Assembly: GCF_014154935.1 (NCBI RefSeq) | Contig: NZ_JACEHH010000034.1 | Location: 36,216 to 100,215, forward strand | From: Stieleria mannarensis | GTDB lineage: Bacteria; Planctomycetota; Planctomycetia; Pirellulales; Pirellulaceae | Length of the DNA: 64,000 nt | Direction of reading: 5' to 3' | In this document: piece after piece, positions 27,091 to 35,820 of the stretch | Layout: each line of letters opens with the position of its first letter | Numbering within the stretch: the first letter of the stretch is position 1 | Translations under genes and position numbers: made by a program | The notes under the pieces: model-generated | Databases searched by the model: none | Seen by the model: only the letters and a program-made list of their open reading frames with translations | What the model was told of the DNA's origin: nothing

Positions 27091-28326
27091 ATGGCCGACC
27101 TTCTTTCCGCCGACCGTGACAGTTGGGGCCAGGCCATCAACGACGCCGCCAAAGTCCTTTGCGACGGCTGGATCGCGATGCGTCGTCACCTGCACCAGCA
27201 CCCCGAACTGTCCGGGCAAGAAGTGCTGACGACTCAGTTTCTAAAAGCGGAACTGACCAAGCTGGACTTGCCGGTCCGCGTCGCCGGCCAAGGACGCGGA
27301 TTGACGGCCGATCTTGTAACCGACAAGTCGCTGGCCGATCACCCGCGGATCGCCATCCGTGGTGACATCGACGCATTGCCGATCCAGGACGAAAAATCGG
27401 TGCCCTACCACAGCACGGTCGACGGGGTGATGCACGCCTGCGGGCACGACGTCCACGCCACCGTGATCATCGCCGCGATGCAGTTGCTTTCACACCTGCA
27501 GCGCAGCGGTGCGTTGCCGTGGCCGATCGCGGCGCGGGCGATCTTGCAACCGGCCGAGGAAACCGCTGAAGGTGCGTTGCACATGATTCACCATCATGCC
27601 GTGTCCAACGTCGGTGCGATCCTGGCCCTGCACGTCGATCCCACCCGTCAAGTCGGATGTATCGGCCTTCGCGAACACGACCTGACCGCCGCGTGCGACA
27701 TGCTGGAGGTCAATTTCGACGGTGATGGCGGGCACGCGGCACGGCCGCATTTAACCAACGACCCGATCGATGCCTGCACCCGCTGGGTCCAATCCGCCTA
27801 CCGCCGCGTCCATCGCGCGGTCAACGCGCACGACATCGTGGTCTTGTCGATCGGCATGATCGAAGCCGGGCACAGCCCCAACGTGATTCCCGATCACGCC
27901 AGGATCAAAGGGACCCTTCGGTCGCTGGGCGTTCAAGCACGACGGCGGACGTTGGAGGTTTTGGAGGACGTCGGCGAAGCGACGGCGCGGGAAACCGGAT
28001 GCCGAGTCAGCTTGCGACTCGGATCGTCCGCGCCCGGCGTCATGAACGACCCGGCGCTGGTGCGTTTGCTGAGCGATTCGGCAGCCCAGGTCCTCAACCC
28101 CGCCGCGGTCGATTGGATCGACCAGCCCAGCATGGGAAGCGAAGACTTTTCGTTCTACCTGGAGCATGCCCCCGGTGCGATGTTCCGGTTGGGGGTCGCG
28201 GGCGACCAGGTCGGCAGCGCTCCACTGCACACCGGAAATTTCGACGTCGACGAACATGCCATCGCACACGCCGCTAAACTATTTGCAGCGTCGATCATCA
28301 ATTACTTCGACCCGGATCGGTCATGA
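27091..28326 (+). CDS. M20 amidohydrolase (hippurate/IAA-amino acid hydrolase-like)
   Basis: A 411-residue zinc/manganese amidohydrolase. The family signatures are RRHLHQHPELSGQE, AIRGDIDALPI, MHACGHDVHAT (metal ligands), QPAEETAEGA (catalytic Glu) and MGSEDFSFYLE near the C-terminus. These enzymes split N-acyl amino acids, hippurate or related amides. The ATG at 27091 is chosen because the conserved helix begins soon after it; an open frame continues 59 codons upstream without recognisable content. Its stop overlaps the next start (ATGA), so it is translationally coupled to the YbdK-like ligase. Confidence 0.85.
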   Translation: MADLLSADRDSWGQAINDAAKVLCDGWIAMRRHLHQHPELSGQEVLTTQFLKAELTKLDLPVRVAGQGRGLTADLVTDKSLADHPRIAIRGDIDALPIQDEKSVPYHSTVDGVMHACGHDVHATVIIAAMQLLSHLQRSGALPWPIAARAILQPAEETAEGALHMIHHHAVSNVGAILALHVDPTRQVGCIGLREHDLTAACDMLEVNFDGDGGHAARPHLTNDPIDACTRWVQSAYRRVHRAVNAHDIVVLSIGMIEAGHSPNVIPDHARIKGTLRSLGVQARRRTLEVLEDVGEATARETGCRVSLRLGSSAPGVMNDPALVRLLSDSAAQVLNPAAVDWIDQPSMGSEDFSFYLEHAPGAMFRLGVAGDQVGSAPLHTGNFDVDEHAIAHAAKLFAASIINYFDPDRS

Positions 28327-29441
28327 GTAAGTTTCAGTTCCATTCGAATGCGACACAGACCATCGGCGTCGAATTGGAACTGGGAATCGTCGACTGTCAA
28401 TCGTACGCACTGGCCAGCCGTAGCAACGAATTGTTGGCGACATTGCCTGGCGATATCGCCGCGTCGTGCAAGCACGAGTTGATGCAGTCGTGCATCGAAG
28501 TGATCAGCGGCGTCTGTGACACGGTGGCTGAAACACGCGATGACCTTTCCGGAAAACTCCGCTCCGTCCAGCAATCCGCCGACCAGCTAGGTCTTGGACT
28601 ATGGTGGGGCGCGACGCACCCCTTCAGCCTGTGGCAAGAACAGATCGTCAGTGACGAAGAACGCTACCGCGGGCTCGTTCGGTTGCTGCAGGAGATGGCG
28701 CGACGGTTGATCACGTTCGGGTTGCACGTGCACGTCGGCGTCGATTCCGGTGACAAGGCGGTGATGATTTGCGATCGCATCATGCAGCACCTGCCACTGC
28801 TGTTGGCTCTGTCGGCCAGCAGTCCCTATTGGGAAGACCGCGATACCGGACTGCATTCCCACCGCAGCAAAGTCATGGAGGGATTGCCCACGGCCGGTCT
28901 GCCGACGCTGATGCGGAACTGGAGCGAGTACGTGTGGTTGGTCAATCACATGGAAGAAACCGGGTTCATCAACACGATTCGAGAGATCTGGTGGGACGTC
29001 CGACCGCACCACAACTTCGGCACCGTCGAAGTCCGGATGTGCGACATGCCCGGGAACATGGACCACGTTTGCGCGCTGGCCGCACTGGTCCAGTGCCTGG
29101 TCAAATACCTCAGCGATCGTATCGACGAAGGGACCTATCAATTCGATTGTCACCCGATGATGGTGCGACAGAATAAATGGCGGGCCGCTCGCTACGGAGT
29201 CGCCGCGACTCTGGTCGACACGTTTGACTATTCCGAACGAACCGTCGCGGAAATCGTCGAACGGCTGCTCAGCAAACTGCGCGGCGTCGCGCAAGACTTG
29301 AACTGCGAATCCGAATTGTTGATGGTCCGAGAGATCGCCGGCCGACTGGATTGGGCCGATCGCCAACGCCAAATTTTGCAACAGACCGGCCGGCGCTCCG
29401 AAATCGTCAAACAACTGATCGGGCAATCCCGGATCCAGTAG
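28323..29441 (+). CDS. ybdK: YbdK-family carboxylate-amine ligase (GCS2)
   Basis: A 372-residue member of the glutamate-cysteine ligase type 2 family. It has TIGVELELGIVD at the N-terminus, a central FGLHVHVGVDSGDKA with the metal-binding histidines, SSPYWEDRDTGLHSHRSKVMEG, and FGTVEVRMCDMPGN. E. coli YbdK has weak glutamate-cysteine ligase activity, but the true product of these stand-alone homologues is not known. The four-base overlap with an M20 amidohydrolase suggests that a ligase and a hydrolase act on the same amide class. It is followed by a convergent inverted repeat. Confidence 0.87.
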   Translation: MSKFQFHSNATQTIGVELELGIVDCQSYALASRSNELLATLPGDIAASCKHELMQSCIEVISGVCDTVAETRDDLSGKLRSVQQSADQLGLGLWWGATHPFSLWQEQIVSDEERYRGLVRLLQEMARRLITFGLHVHVGVDSGDKAVMICDRIMQHLPLLLALSASSPYWEDRDTGLHSHRSKVMEGLPTAGLPTLMRNWSEYVWLVNHMEETGFINTIREIWWDVRPHHNFGTVEVRMCDMPGNMDHVCALAALVQCLVKYLSDRIDEGTYQFDCHPMMVRQNKWRAARYGVAATLVDTFDYSERTVAEIVERLLSKLRGVAQDLNCESELLMVREIAGRLDWADRQRQILQQTGRRSEIVKQLIGQSRIQ

Positions 29442-29449
29442 CGGTGGTC

Positions 29450-29533
29450 ATGCCAGCACGTGGCGTGAGCCAGTGGCGGGCGATGGTGGTGGAGTGGATC
29501 CACGGGCCGCTCGCTGACGCTTCCCGCTGGCAT
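29450..29533. repeat. Inverted repeat between convergent genes
   Basis: ATGCCAGC (29450-29457) and GCTGGCAT (29526-29533) bracket a GC-rich interior with GCGTGAGCCAG and CGCTCGCTGACGC. No T-tract follows. It fills the space between the YbdK and DUF4139 stop codons and looks like another planctomycete hairpin element. Confidence 0.55.
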
Positions 29534-29546
29534 GGGATTCCGCGGG

Positions 29547-31415
29547 CTAAAAAGAACCGCCGCCGCCGAAACCTCCCATCCCGCCTCCCATTCCTCCTCC
29601 GCCGGACTGGTTGAAACGCAGGTCGTTTTGCATTTGTTGCACGACGTCGTTGCTGATGATCGATTGTGTGCGGTCCATTTCGATCGTGTAGTGATAGTGA
29701 TGATCGTAGGCGTTACTGCCGAATCGCTTGGCGGGGATCGTCAAATCCCATCGCAGGATTCCCGTCGGGCGCTGCATCCTCAGGTACTTGGCGTCGCCGG
29801 AGAGTTGGCCCAGCGAACCTGAATCGGTGACGACGTTGACGGTTCCTGAATCGCTGGTGATCGGAATGCGATCGTACAACCGGATGTCGATTTCGTCGTT
29901 GTGGTAATTGTTGATGACCAGTCGGTACTCGAGTCGCGACAGTCGGTTGCCGCCTTGGATCGATTCATCGCGTGAGAGCAATTCACGTCGCGTACGGACT
30001 TGCCGATCGACTCCCAGTCCGACGGCGAATTCGCCGCCAGCGGCCGTCGGCGGCAACGTGGTCCGGCCGACAAATCGTCCATCCAGGAAGACCGTCGCCT
30101 CGCCGCCGACCAAGCTTTGGCCGAGTTGGTTTTCCAATGCCGCTTCGCGATAGGCGAAACTGCTCAACAGCGGCGTGACAACGCGATAGATCGGGCTGGT
30201 GATGTCCCAGCGCAGAATCGTGATCGCTTGCTCGGCGGTCTGGTCGGCCACGTCGATCGGCGTCGCAACACGATAGGTTTCGTCGGCCAAATTGGTGCTG
30301 GCATCGTCGGCCAGTTCACGCTGCACGCTTTGACGTCGATTGATTTCGACCACTTGGCGGCCAGCCGCTTCGGTGTTCAGGGCTAGGTTCCGCTGCCAAA
30401 GCGCGGGGTCCTCCCAAGCGGGGGCGGCGGCCGATTGCCGCGACATGACAGCCCCGCTCCTGGCGTCACCATCGCCGGTCGCTTGATCCACCGAAACACG
30501 CAGCGGCACCAACAGCGGTGTAGCCGCCTGTAGATTGGGGACTCCCGTGCAAAATGCCAACCGAACCCCTCGCCAGTCTTCGCCGCTGTTCTGCGAGACG
30601 GTCCCATCGAGCTGAACGACAAACGAATCTTCGCCCTGCCGGCCCGTGGTCGCGTGAATGCTGTACTGCGGTTGCCAGGACACTTCGTCCACCCAGTAGC
30701 TCAATCGCAACGTCCCGCCGCGCGGTGAATCGACCATCAACACGGCATCGAAGGTAGCCTCGGGCTTGGACTCCGATTCTCTTTGGGCTTTTTGAATGCT
30801 TGCGTCAAGTTGATCCTGCAGCGATTGCAATTCCTGTCGTGCACCGTGCAACTCTTTGGCGAGCATGCGTCGACGCTGCATCACAAAATCTGCGATTGCC
30901 GTGACGGATTCGACTTCCAGCTTGGATTCGCCGAGCCCCTTGTTCGTCTTTGCGGCAGTAAACTCCACCAGGTCCTCGATCGTCTCGAGGTCTTGTTCGA
31001 TGACGGCAACTTCGTGCGCTGCATCTTGAATCGCCAGGTTTTGTTTCGCGATTTCCTCCGCCCATGCTTTCTTCGCCGCCTGGTCCACTTTGATCTGGTG
31101 GGGTGTGACACGCAGCGAACGCACCGTGATCCCGGCATCGGATTCCCAACGCACCGATTGATCGCGGATGGTCTTCGGCAACCCCGTGACGCGAATCACT
31201 TGAGGGGCATTGGAAGGTTGAATTTCGATCTCGCGGACCACGTTGGCTTGGCGGCGAAAGACGGTGACCGCGGCGATGGGACTGTCCACCTCGACCACAG
31301 AAGCCTGCTCTTGAGCAGAAGCGGAAACACTGGCAAGCGGCATCGACACACTGGATGCAAACACAATCGTGCGGAGCAAGACGGCGGTTCTGAGAAATCG
31401 GATGATCGCTTGCAT
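29547..31415 (-). CDS. DUF4139 / MuiA-like exported protein
   Basis: A 622-residue protein. A signal peptide (MQAIIRFLRTAVLLRTIVFASSVS, cleaved near SASAQEQ) precedes a domain resembling the DUF4140/DUF4139 'mucoidy inhibitor A' family: VTVFRRQANVVREIEI, a coiled-coil at about 105-215, then YWVDEVSWQPQYSIHATT and the C-terminal RRELLSRDESIQGGNRLSRLEYRLVINN. The extreme C-terminus is glycine-rich (GGGGMGGGMGGFGGGGS). The family is periplasmic or surface-exposed and lacks a firm function. A hairpin palindrome lies just upstream of the start. Confidence 0.83.
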   Translation of the reverse strand: MQAIIRFLRTAVLLRTIVFASSVSMPLASVSASAQEQASVVEVDSPIAAVTVFRRQANVVREIEIQPSNAPQVIRVTGLPKTIRDQSVRWESDAGITVRSLRVTPHQIKVDQAAKKAWAEEIAKQNLAIQDAAHEVAVIEQDLETIEDLVEFTAAKTNKGLGESKLEVESVTAIADFVMQRRRMLAKELHGARQELQSLQDQLDASIQKAQRESESKPEATFDAVLMVDSPRGGTLRLSYWVDEVSWQPQYSIHATTGRQGEDSFVVQLDGTVSQNSGEDWRGVRLAFCTGVPNLQAATPLLVPLRVSVDQATGDGDARSGAVMSRQSAAAPAWEDPALWQRNLALNTEAAGRQVVEINRRQSVQRELADDASTNLADETYRVATPIDVADQTAEQAITILRWDITSPIYRVVTPLLSSFAYREAALENQLGQSLVGGEATVFLDGRFVGRTTLPPTAAGGEFAVGLGVDRQVRTRRELLSRDESIQGGNRLSRLEYRLVINNYHNDEIDIRLYDRIPITSDSGTVNVVTDSGSLGQLSGDAKYLRMQRPTGILRWDLTIPAKRFGSNAYDHHYHYTIEMDRTQSIISNDVVQQMQNDLRFNQSGGGGMGGGMGGFGGGGSF

Positions 31416-31439
31416 GTTTGAACCTCGCTGGGGAGCCGG

Positions 31440-31458
31440 CTGTAGCGAAACGCTACAG
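31440..31458. promoter_or_regulatory. Palindrome upstream of the DUF4139 gene
   Basis: CTGTAGCGAAACGCTACAG is a perfect eight-base inverted repeat with a three-base centre, 25 bases before the start codon. It could be an operator or an RNA hairpin in the 5' leader. No T-run follows. Confidence 0.45.
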
Positions 31459-31590
31459 TTGTTTGAATGACTGCGACGCGAAATCGAACGTTCCACTTTC
31501 GGTTTTGCGTGCAACAAGGTGGTGATGCATTCGGCATGCCAAGTGCAGTGATGAAAGACCATCGCTTCTGATTCCCGACCGGTTGGAGAT

Positions 31591-31613
31591 GACAGGCAAG
31601 ATGCCTATCCCAC
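31591..31613 (-). repeat. REP variant between divergent genes
   Basis: One copy of the AGGCA-TCT-TGCCT subtype, with the same sequence as the copy at 10773. It lies 19 bases before the start of the next + strand gene. Confidence 0.8.
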
Positions 31614-31631
31614 AAGTGGAGCACGACCTTC

Positions 31632-32468
31632 ATGAGACTCATCGCGTTTTTGATCCTGCTCTCGTTGTCGCCGACTCTGTTGCTCGCGCAGGCAACCGAT
31701 CGCTCGCACCATTGGCTCAGCCCGGGCCTGAGTGAGGAGATCACTCGATCCTCGACAACCAAGGCCGGCGGCGCGGTGGTTTCGTTTCCTTGCGATCCGC
31801 TGATGAGTGCAAAGCAAGAGCGAGCGATCGCGATCGCGTTGATGAAAGAGTCGCCGTTTCAGTGGAGGGCGAATATGCCGATCAGCAAGATTGCGGAGGA
31901 CTTGAGTGAGTTGTTCCTCGTCATGCTCGATCGTCGAGCGTTGGAAGAAATCGGTCTTGAGGTGGACACGCCCATCGGTGCGGGCGTGATGGTCAACGGC
32001 AGTCGGATCACTTCACAGCGAGAATCCAAACCGGCCCGATGGTGGGACCGGAGCGAAGGAGTTGAATTGCACGGTCGCCCCAGTTTGATCGCCACGTTAA
32101 TGAATCACTTGAGGAACTTGGATTTAACGCTGATGATCGTGCGCGGCCAAGTGGTCCTCACGACGGTGGAGGCAGCCGAGGAGGATTTGGCGACGCGGAT
32201 CTATGACGTGACTCCGCTGGTCGACATGCGGCATCTGGCGTCGTGGGGACGGAGCCAATCGTTGCCCAGCAACAACGAGGTCTATGCCGACTTCGACACG
32301 CTGGTCAACCTGATCGAAACCAACGTCGATCCCGACACCTGGGAAGCTCTCGGCGGAAACTCAACGATCACCGGAACGACGATTCGCGATCGCCACTGGT
32401 TGGTCTTCTCGACCACAACAATGACCCACTGGAAGATTCAGCGATTGCTGGATCGATTGAATCATTAG
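31632..32468 (+). CDS. Secreted protein of unknown function
   Basis: A 278-residue exported protein (signal peptide MRLIAFLILLSLSPTLLLAQA). The middle has ISKIAEDLSELFLVMLDRRALEEIGL and LNHLRNLDLTLMIVRGQVVLTTVEAAEE, which resembles the N-terminal ring-building repeats of secretins. The C-terminal VNLIETNVDPDTWEALGGNSTI is a phrase common in planctomycete secretin-like proteins. It could be a periplasmic partner of a secretion or pilus-like system; this is inference. It is a single gene next to repeat DNA. Confidence 0.65.
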   Translation: MRLIAFLILLSLSPTLLLAQATDRSHHWLSPGLSEEITRSSTTKAGGAVVSFPCDPLMSAKQERAIAIALMKESPFQWRANMPISKIAEDLSELFLVMLDRRALEEIGLEVDTPIGAGVMVNGSRITSQRESKPARWWDRSEGVELHGRPSLIATLMNHLRNLDLTLMIVRGQVVLTTVEAAEEDLATRIYDVTPLVDMRHLASWGRSQSLPSNNEVYADFDTLVNLIETNVDPDTWEALGGNSTITGTTIRDRHWLVFSTTTMTHWKIQRLLDRLNH

Positions 32469-32808
32469 GCGGGTATCGGTTGCAATTCATACGGTCTTGA
32501 ATAATTTGACGCGACCGCAGGACGAACCTCTGTACCACAACTCACCGTTTACTCCTCCTCTCGCTTCGCTCGCCTGCATACGGATCAAGTTAAGAGATGG
32601 AACCATTCATCAAGTAAGTCACCCTCCCTTCCAGGGAGGGTCGCGGAGGGCCGTGAAATCTATTGCGGGTGAATTTCACGTTGCGTTGCGTGAAGCAATT
32701 ACAACACAACCGCGTCGCGGTTGCACGCCAGCGGCGTGTCACAACAAAGCTTGGGGGCGCGATAGCGCACCCCAAGATCAGGCTGGTGCATGCACGGTCG
32801 ACGCGGTG
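32469..32808. repeat. Gap with a CCCTCCC hairpin element
   Basis: These 340 bases hold no gene. ACCCTCCCTTCCAGGGAGGGT (32621-32641) is a perfect hairpin of the family seen at 8.2 and 18.3 kb, again near the phrase CTCGCTTCGCTCG (32561). AACCGCGTCGCGGTT (about 32709-32723) forms a second small stem. Confidence 0.6.
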
Positions 32809-33999
32809 TTACCGATTCAGTTGTTCCTCGATCACCTCGCCCTGGCCGCGTGTGCCCAGAGCACCCCACAAACCGTAAGGGCTGGGACTATCGGGGGCGC
32901 GTGGACCCTCGCCGCCCAGGATGACCGTTCCCACGGTCGGATCACCGCAGTCGATCGATTCGGTCATGAACACCACCGCTCCGTCAGCCATCAACACGTG
33001 CGCCCCGCCTTGGTGACGACTCGACGCGGGCAACATCCCGATCCCGGCCTCACCGCCGGCCATGCAGACCTCTCGGTTGGGCGGCAGGACGGTATTGAAC
33101 CCCGTGTACAACGCCGCCCCATCGGCCCAACGGAAGCCGCGTTTTTGATCCGCAGCTCCAATGTTTTCGGGACCCTCGTCACCATCGTTCCAGAACATCG
33201 GTCGCCCGGAATCAATCTGGTTCTCACAAAGCGTCGGAGAATCATGAATCATGTCCCAGGGATTCAATAGCGATCCGGTCGTGCGTTTGTCGCCGTCGCC
33301 AAGGTCGGTGCTGATCTCCCCGGCCAGAATCGTGTTGCTGAGTCCATCCAGAATGTCACCCCATCGCATCACCTGCCTGGGGACGAACGCTCCGCGGCCG
33401 GACGCGGCAACCGCATCGCCGCGATCGGTGACCCAGGATTGCGTTTGCCGGCTCCAACGAGTCGCCCCGGTGTCGATGCTGTCGGTCGCATCTCCCAGAC
33501 AGACTGCAACGTTGCTGCGGCCGTGGGCGGGAAAGCCGACGCCCGGGTCCGAGGGGCATCGAAAGTCAGGGTAATCCGTTTGCCAAGGTTCAAAGTCACG
33601 CGTCCAGGGCGCCGGCCCCATCGGCGAGTAAACCACGTCGCCGCTCGTCGCGATTCCAGTTTCGATTCTCTGCCATGCCTGTTGTTGGTTCAGAAACGGC
33701 AGCAGGGCGACTAGGGCGCTCAAGCGGTACCGGTTGTTGCCAGGCGGGGACGTGCCTTGCGAATCAGACGACGGATCAAACGTTCCGCCCATCTGCATCG
33801 GAAGCTGTTTGTAAGCGGAATGATAGTTTTCAAAGGCCAGTCCGACTTGCTTGAAGTTATTGGAACAACTCATCCGCCGGGCCGCTTCACGCGACGATCG
33901 AACGGCCGGCAGCATCAGTCCGACCAAGACGCCGATCACCACGATTACAATCAGCAATTCGATCAGCGTCAATCCTGTTGATCTTGCATGTCGGTTCAT
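32809..33999 (-). CDS. DUF1559 protein with type IV pilin-like N-terminus
   Basis: A 396-residue DUF1559 protein. It opens with the prepilin signal GLTLIELLIVIVVIGVLVG, then SREAARRMSCSNNFKQVGLAFENYH, the standard DUF1559 N-terminal block. The H-X9-DG motif is at HQGGAHVLMADG. The protein should be processed by a prepilin peptidase and sit in the envelope. It is a paralogue of the gene at 1297 but longer in the middle. It is followed at a distance by a repeat-rich gap. Confidence 0.9.
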   Translation of the reverse strand: MNRHARSTGLTLIELLIVIVVIGVLVGLMLPAVRSSREAARRMSCSNNFKQVGLAFENYHSAYKQLPMQMGGTFDPSSDSQGTSPPGNNRYRLSALVALLPFLNQQQAWQRIETGIATSGDVVYSPMGPAPWTRDFEPWQTDYPDFRCPSDPGVGFPAHGRSNVAVCLGDATDSIDTGATRWSRQTQSWVTDRGDAVAASGRGAFVPRQVMRWGDILDGLSNTILAGEISTDLGDGDKRTTGSLLNPWDMIHDSPTLCENQIDSGRPMFWNDGDEGPENIGAADQKRGFRWADGAALYTGFNTVLPPNREVCMAGGEAGIGMLPASSRHQGGAHVLMADGAVVFMTESIDCGDPTVGTVILGGEGPRAPDSPSPYGLWGALGTRGQGEVIEEQLNR

Positions 34000-34080
34000 A
34001 CGAGTCTCCTATCGACTTGAGTTCATTTGCAAAACGATTCAGGAGCAAACGGCACGGGCATAAGCGTTGGTCGTTGGTGT

Positions 34081-34842
34081 CTAGCCTTTCGGTGATTCCC
34101 CGCCGCTGCTTCGCAGCGACCCGGGGGCGACGAACGCCGGAACACCAGCGGTTGCGATATCTCTTTTCCCAGCCCGATTTTTTGCTGAAGACGACACCCA
34201 AGCCAACTCATACACCGCCAGGGGCACGAGCCAGCTGAGCCATGCGTTCAAGCGGTACGTCCACTCGGATTCCAGGTTCGACACGATCACCAATCCGGCT
34301 GCGACGCGTAACAGCAACGGCGACCAGAGCAGCAGATAGCAACGCGTCGCCCAGCGACGGTGCGCCGCGATCTTGCCCGATCGCGCCAAGTACGCTGCGG
34401 CCGCAATCGTCACGCCGGTCAGGATTGATTGCACGAGGAAGCCGGTTTCGGCGATGGTCCCGGCATAAGCCTGTAACGACATCACCAAGCCGCTCGGGAC
34501 GACCATCGTGATGACGACCACGAACTGTGTTTTACCGAGCATCGCGTGAAGACGCCGCCAACGCGTCTTGCCGCCGCTGAAAATCAAAACCGTGCCCAGA
34601 ATCAGGGCCGTCGGTCCGGCCACCAAGTGCAGATAGAACGCCCCGCGATAGAGACCAACGAAAGTGAATCGGCGTCCGGCAAGAAACGGCGAGGCGTCAA
34701 AATCCGGCGGAAAATACCAGCGGTACTGATACAGAATCGCCAAGAACACCTTCGCCGAAACGATCACGCAACCCCAAAACAGGACCTTGCGTAAAACCTT
34801 CGCCAGTTGCTCCGGTCGATGGGTGTGGGCGAGAGGTTCCAC
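34081..34842 (-). CDS. DUF2306 membrane protein
   Basis: A 253-residue integral membrane protein with about seven hydrophobic helices, for example KVLFWGCVIVSAKVFLAILY, YLHLVAGPTALILGTVLIF, FVVVITMVVPSGLVMSL, LLLWSPLLLRVAAGLVIV and LSWLVPLAVYELAWV. Conserved histidines in LHLVAG, RRLHAMLG and AHRRWATR are typical of the DUF2306 family, which is related in layout to heme-binding membrane proteins. Function is unknown. It is divergent from the CsrA-like gene. Confidence 0.8.
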   Translation of the reverse strand: MEPLAHTHRPEQLAKVLRKVLFWGCVIVSAKVFLAILYQYRWYFPPDFDASPFLAGRRFTFVGLYRGAFYLHLVAGPTALILGTVLIFSGGKTRWRRLHAMLGKTQFVVVITMVVPSGLVMSLQAYAGTIAETGFLVQSILTGVTIAAAAYLARSGKIAAHRRWATRCYLLLWSPLLLRVAAGLVIVSNLESEWTYRLNAWLSWLVPLAVYELAWVSSSAKNRAGKRDIATAGVPAFVAPGSLRSSGGESPKG

Positions 34843-35042
34843 GTCTTTCCTCGGGGGATGCCGATTGATGGTGGATTGGTGAGAAGCCGTTGTTTCTACG
34901 CCGATCGTCGGATGTGGTTCAAAATACTGGTGTTTTCTGGTTTTCGGCGTTGCGTTATGCTGACGTGAAACCGAAGCATGGGTGCTTCACCATTGTTCCA
35001 CTGCGGCGACGAATGGATCGTTTTCGCGGTGAAAATGTAAAT

Positions 35043-35046
35043 GGAG
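35043..35046 (+). promoter_or_regulatory. Ribosome binding site deciding the CsrA-like start
   Basis: GGAG is six bases upstream of ATG 35053 and lies inside the reading frame of the alternative upstream ATG. It fixes the start so that the protein begins MLVLSRRE, exactly as CsrA proteins do. Confidence 0.7.
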
Positions 35047-35052
35047 TCTGCC

Positions 35053-35820
35053 ATGCTTGTGCTCTCTCGTCGTGAAAATGATCGCATCGACTTTCCCGAG
35101 TTGGGGATTTCGGTCGAAGTGGTGAAACTGACACGTTCGCGTGCCACATTGGCCATCGATGCCCCCAGGCACATCCGGATCTGTCGTCACGAAATGGGAA
35201 AGGGCGGTTCGACGCCGGTGACCGGTGAACCGGGTTCCCCTGAGATACGTCGGGACGTGGTTTCGCATATCCAAGACGAAATCAACGCGGCGACTGAAAA
35301 GCTGAAGGCCGCGCAAGCAGAGCTTGCCGCCGGTCACACCGAACCGGCATTGATCGCCCTCGGTGAAGCCCTGGCCGAACTCGACGCGCTGCGCTACGGT
35401 GCATCGGGTCATGAATCGAATCGTCGTGAAACGCCATCGCGGGTAGACCGTGTCGACGACCGGGCGGTTGCCGGTGGGGTGGCCGAAGCGACGGTGAATT
35501 ACACCAATTCCGCGGACCAGCGAGCCACGCAGCACTCCCGCTCCGTCGTCCTCCTCGCCGCACCCGATGACGATCATGCGGCCCAATGGTCGGCCGAAGG
35601 TTTTGAAGTCACGCATACCTCCGATGCGATGACGGTGCTGTACGAGCTGTCACGCTTTGAAAAGCCGGACGCGGTCGTGTTGTCGACGTCGCCAGACGAT
35701 TGCGATGGCCAATCGACTGTACGGCTGATCCGCAATTGCAGCCAGCATCCCCACGTGCCGGTCCTGTTCCTTGATCGCGGCGACGGCAGGGTTAACCTAC
35801 CAGGTCGTCGGACTGTTTGA
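35053..35820 (+). CDS. CsrA-domain protein with degenerate receiver-like C-terminus
   Basis: A 255-residue protein with an unusual plan. Residues 1-48 are a complete CsrA fold (MLVLSRREND, then EVVKLTRSRATLAIDAPRHI), including Arg45, which aligns with the RNA-contact arginine of CsrA. Residues 65-115 are a helical, coiled-coil-like linker. Residues 163-245 read like a response-regulator receiver domain (SVVLLAAPDDDHAAQW, then PDAVVLSTSPDDCDG), but the phosphorylated Asp position is Ser211, so it is probably a pseudo-receiver. The ATG at 35053 is preferred because GGAG lies six bases before it; an upstream ATG at 35041 has none. CsrA regulates mRNA translation. The gene end overlaps the convergent preA end by 29 bases. 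Confidence 0.8.
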   Translation: MLVLSRRENDRIDFPELGISVEVVKLTRSRATLAIDAPRHIRICRHEMGKGGSTPVTGEPGSPEIRRDVVSHIQDEINAATEKLKAAQAELAAGHTEPALIALGEALAELDALRYGASGHESNRRETPSRVDRVDDRAVAGGVAEATVNYTNSADQRATQHSRSVVLLAAPDDDHAAQWSAEGFEVTHTSDAMTVLYELSRFEKPDAVVLSTSPDDCDGQSTVRLIRNCSQHPHVPVLFLDRGDGRVNLPGRRTV

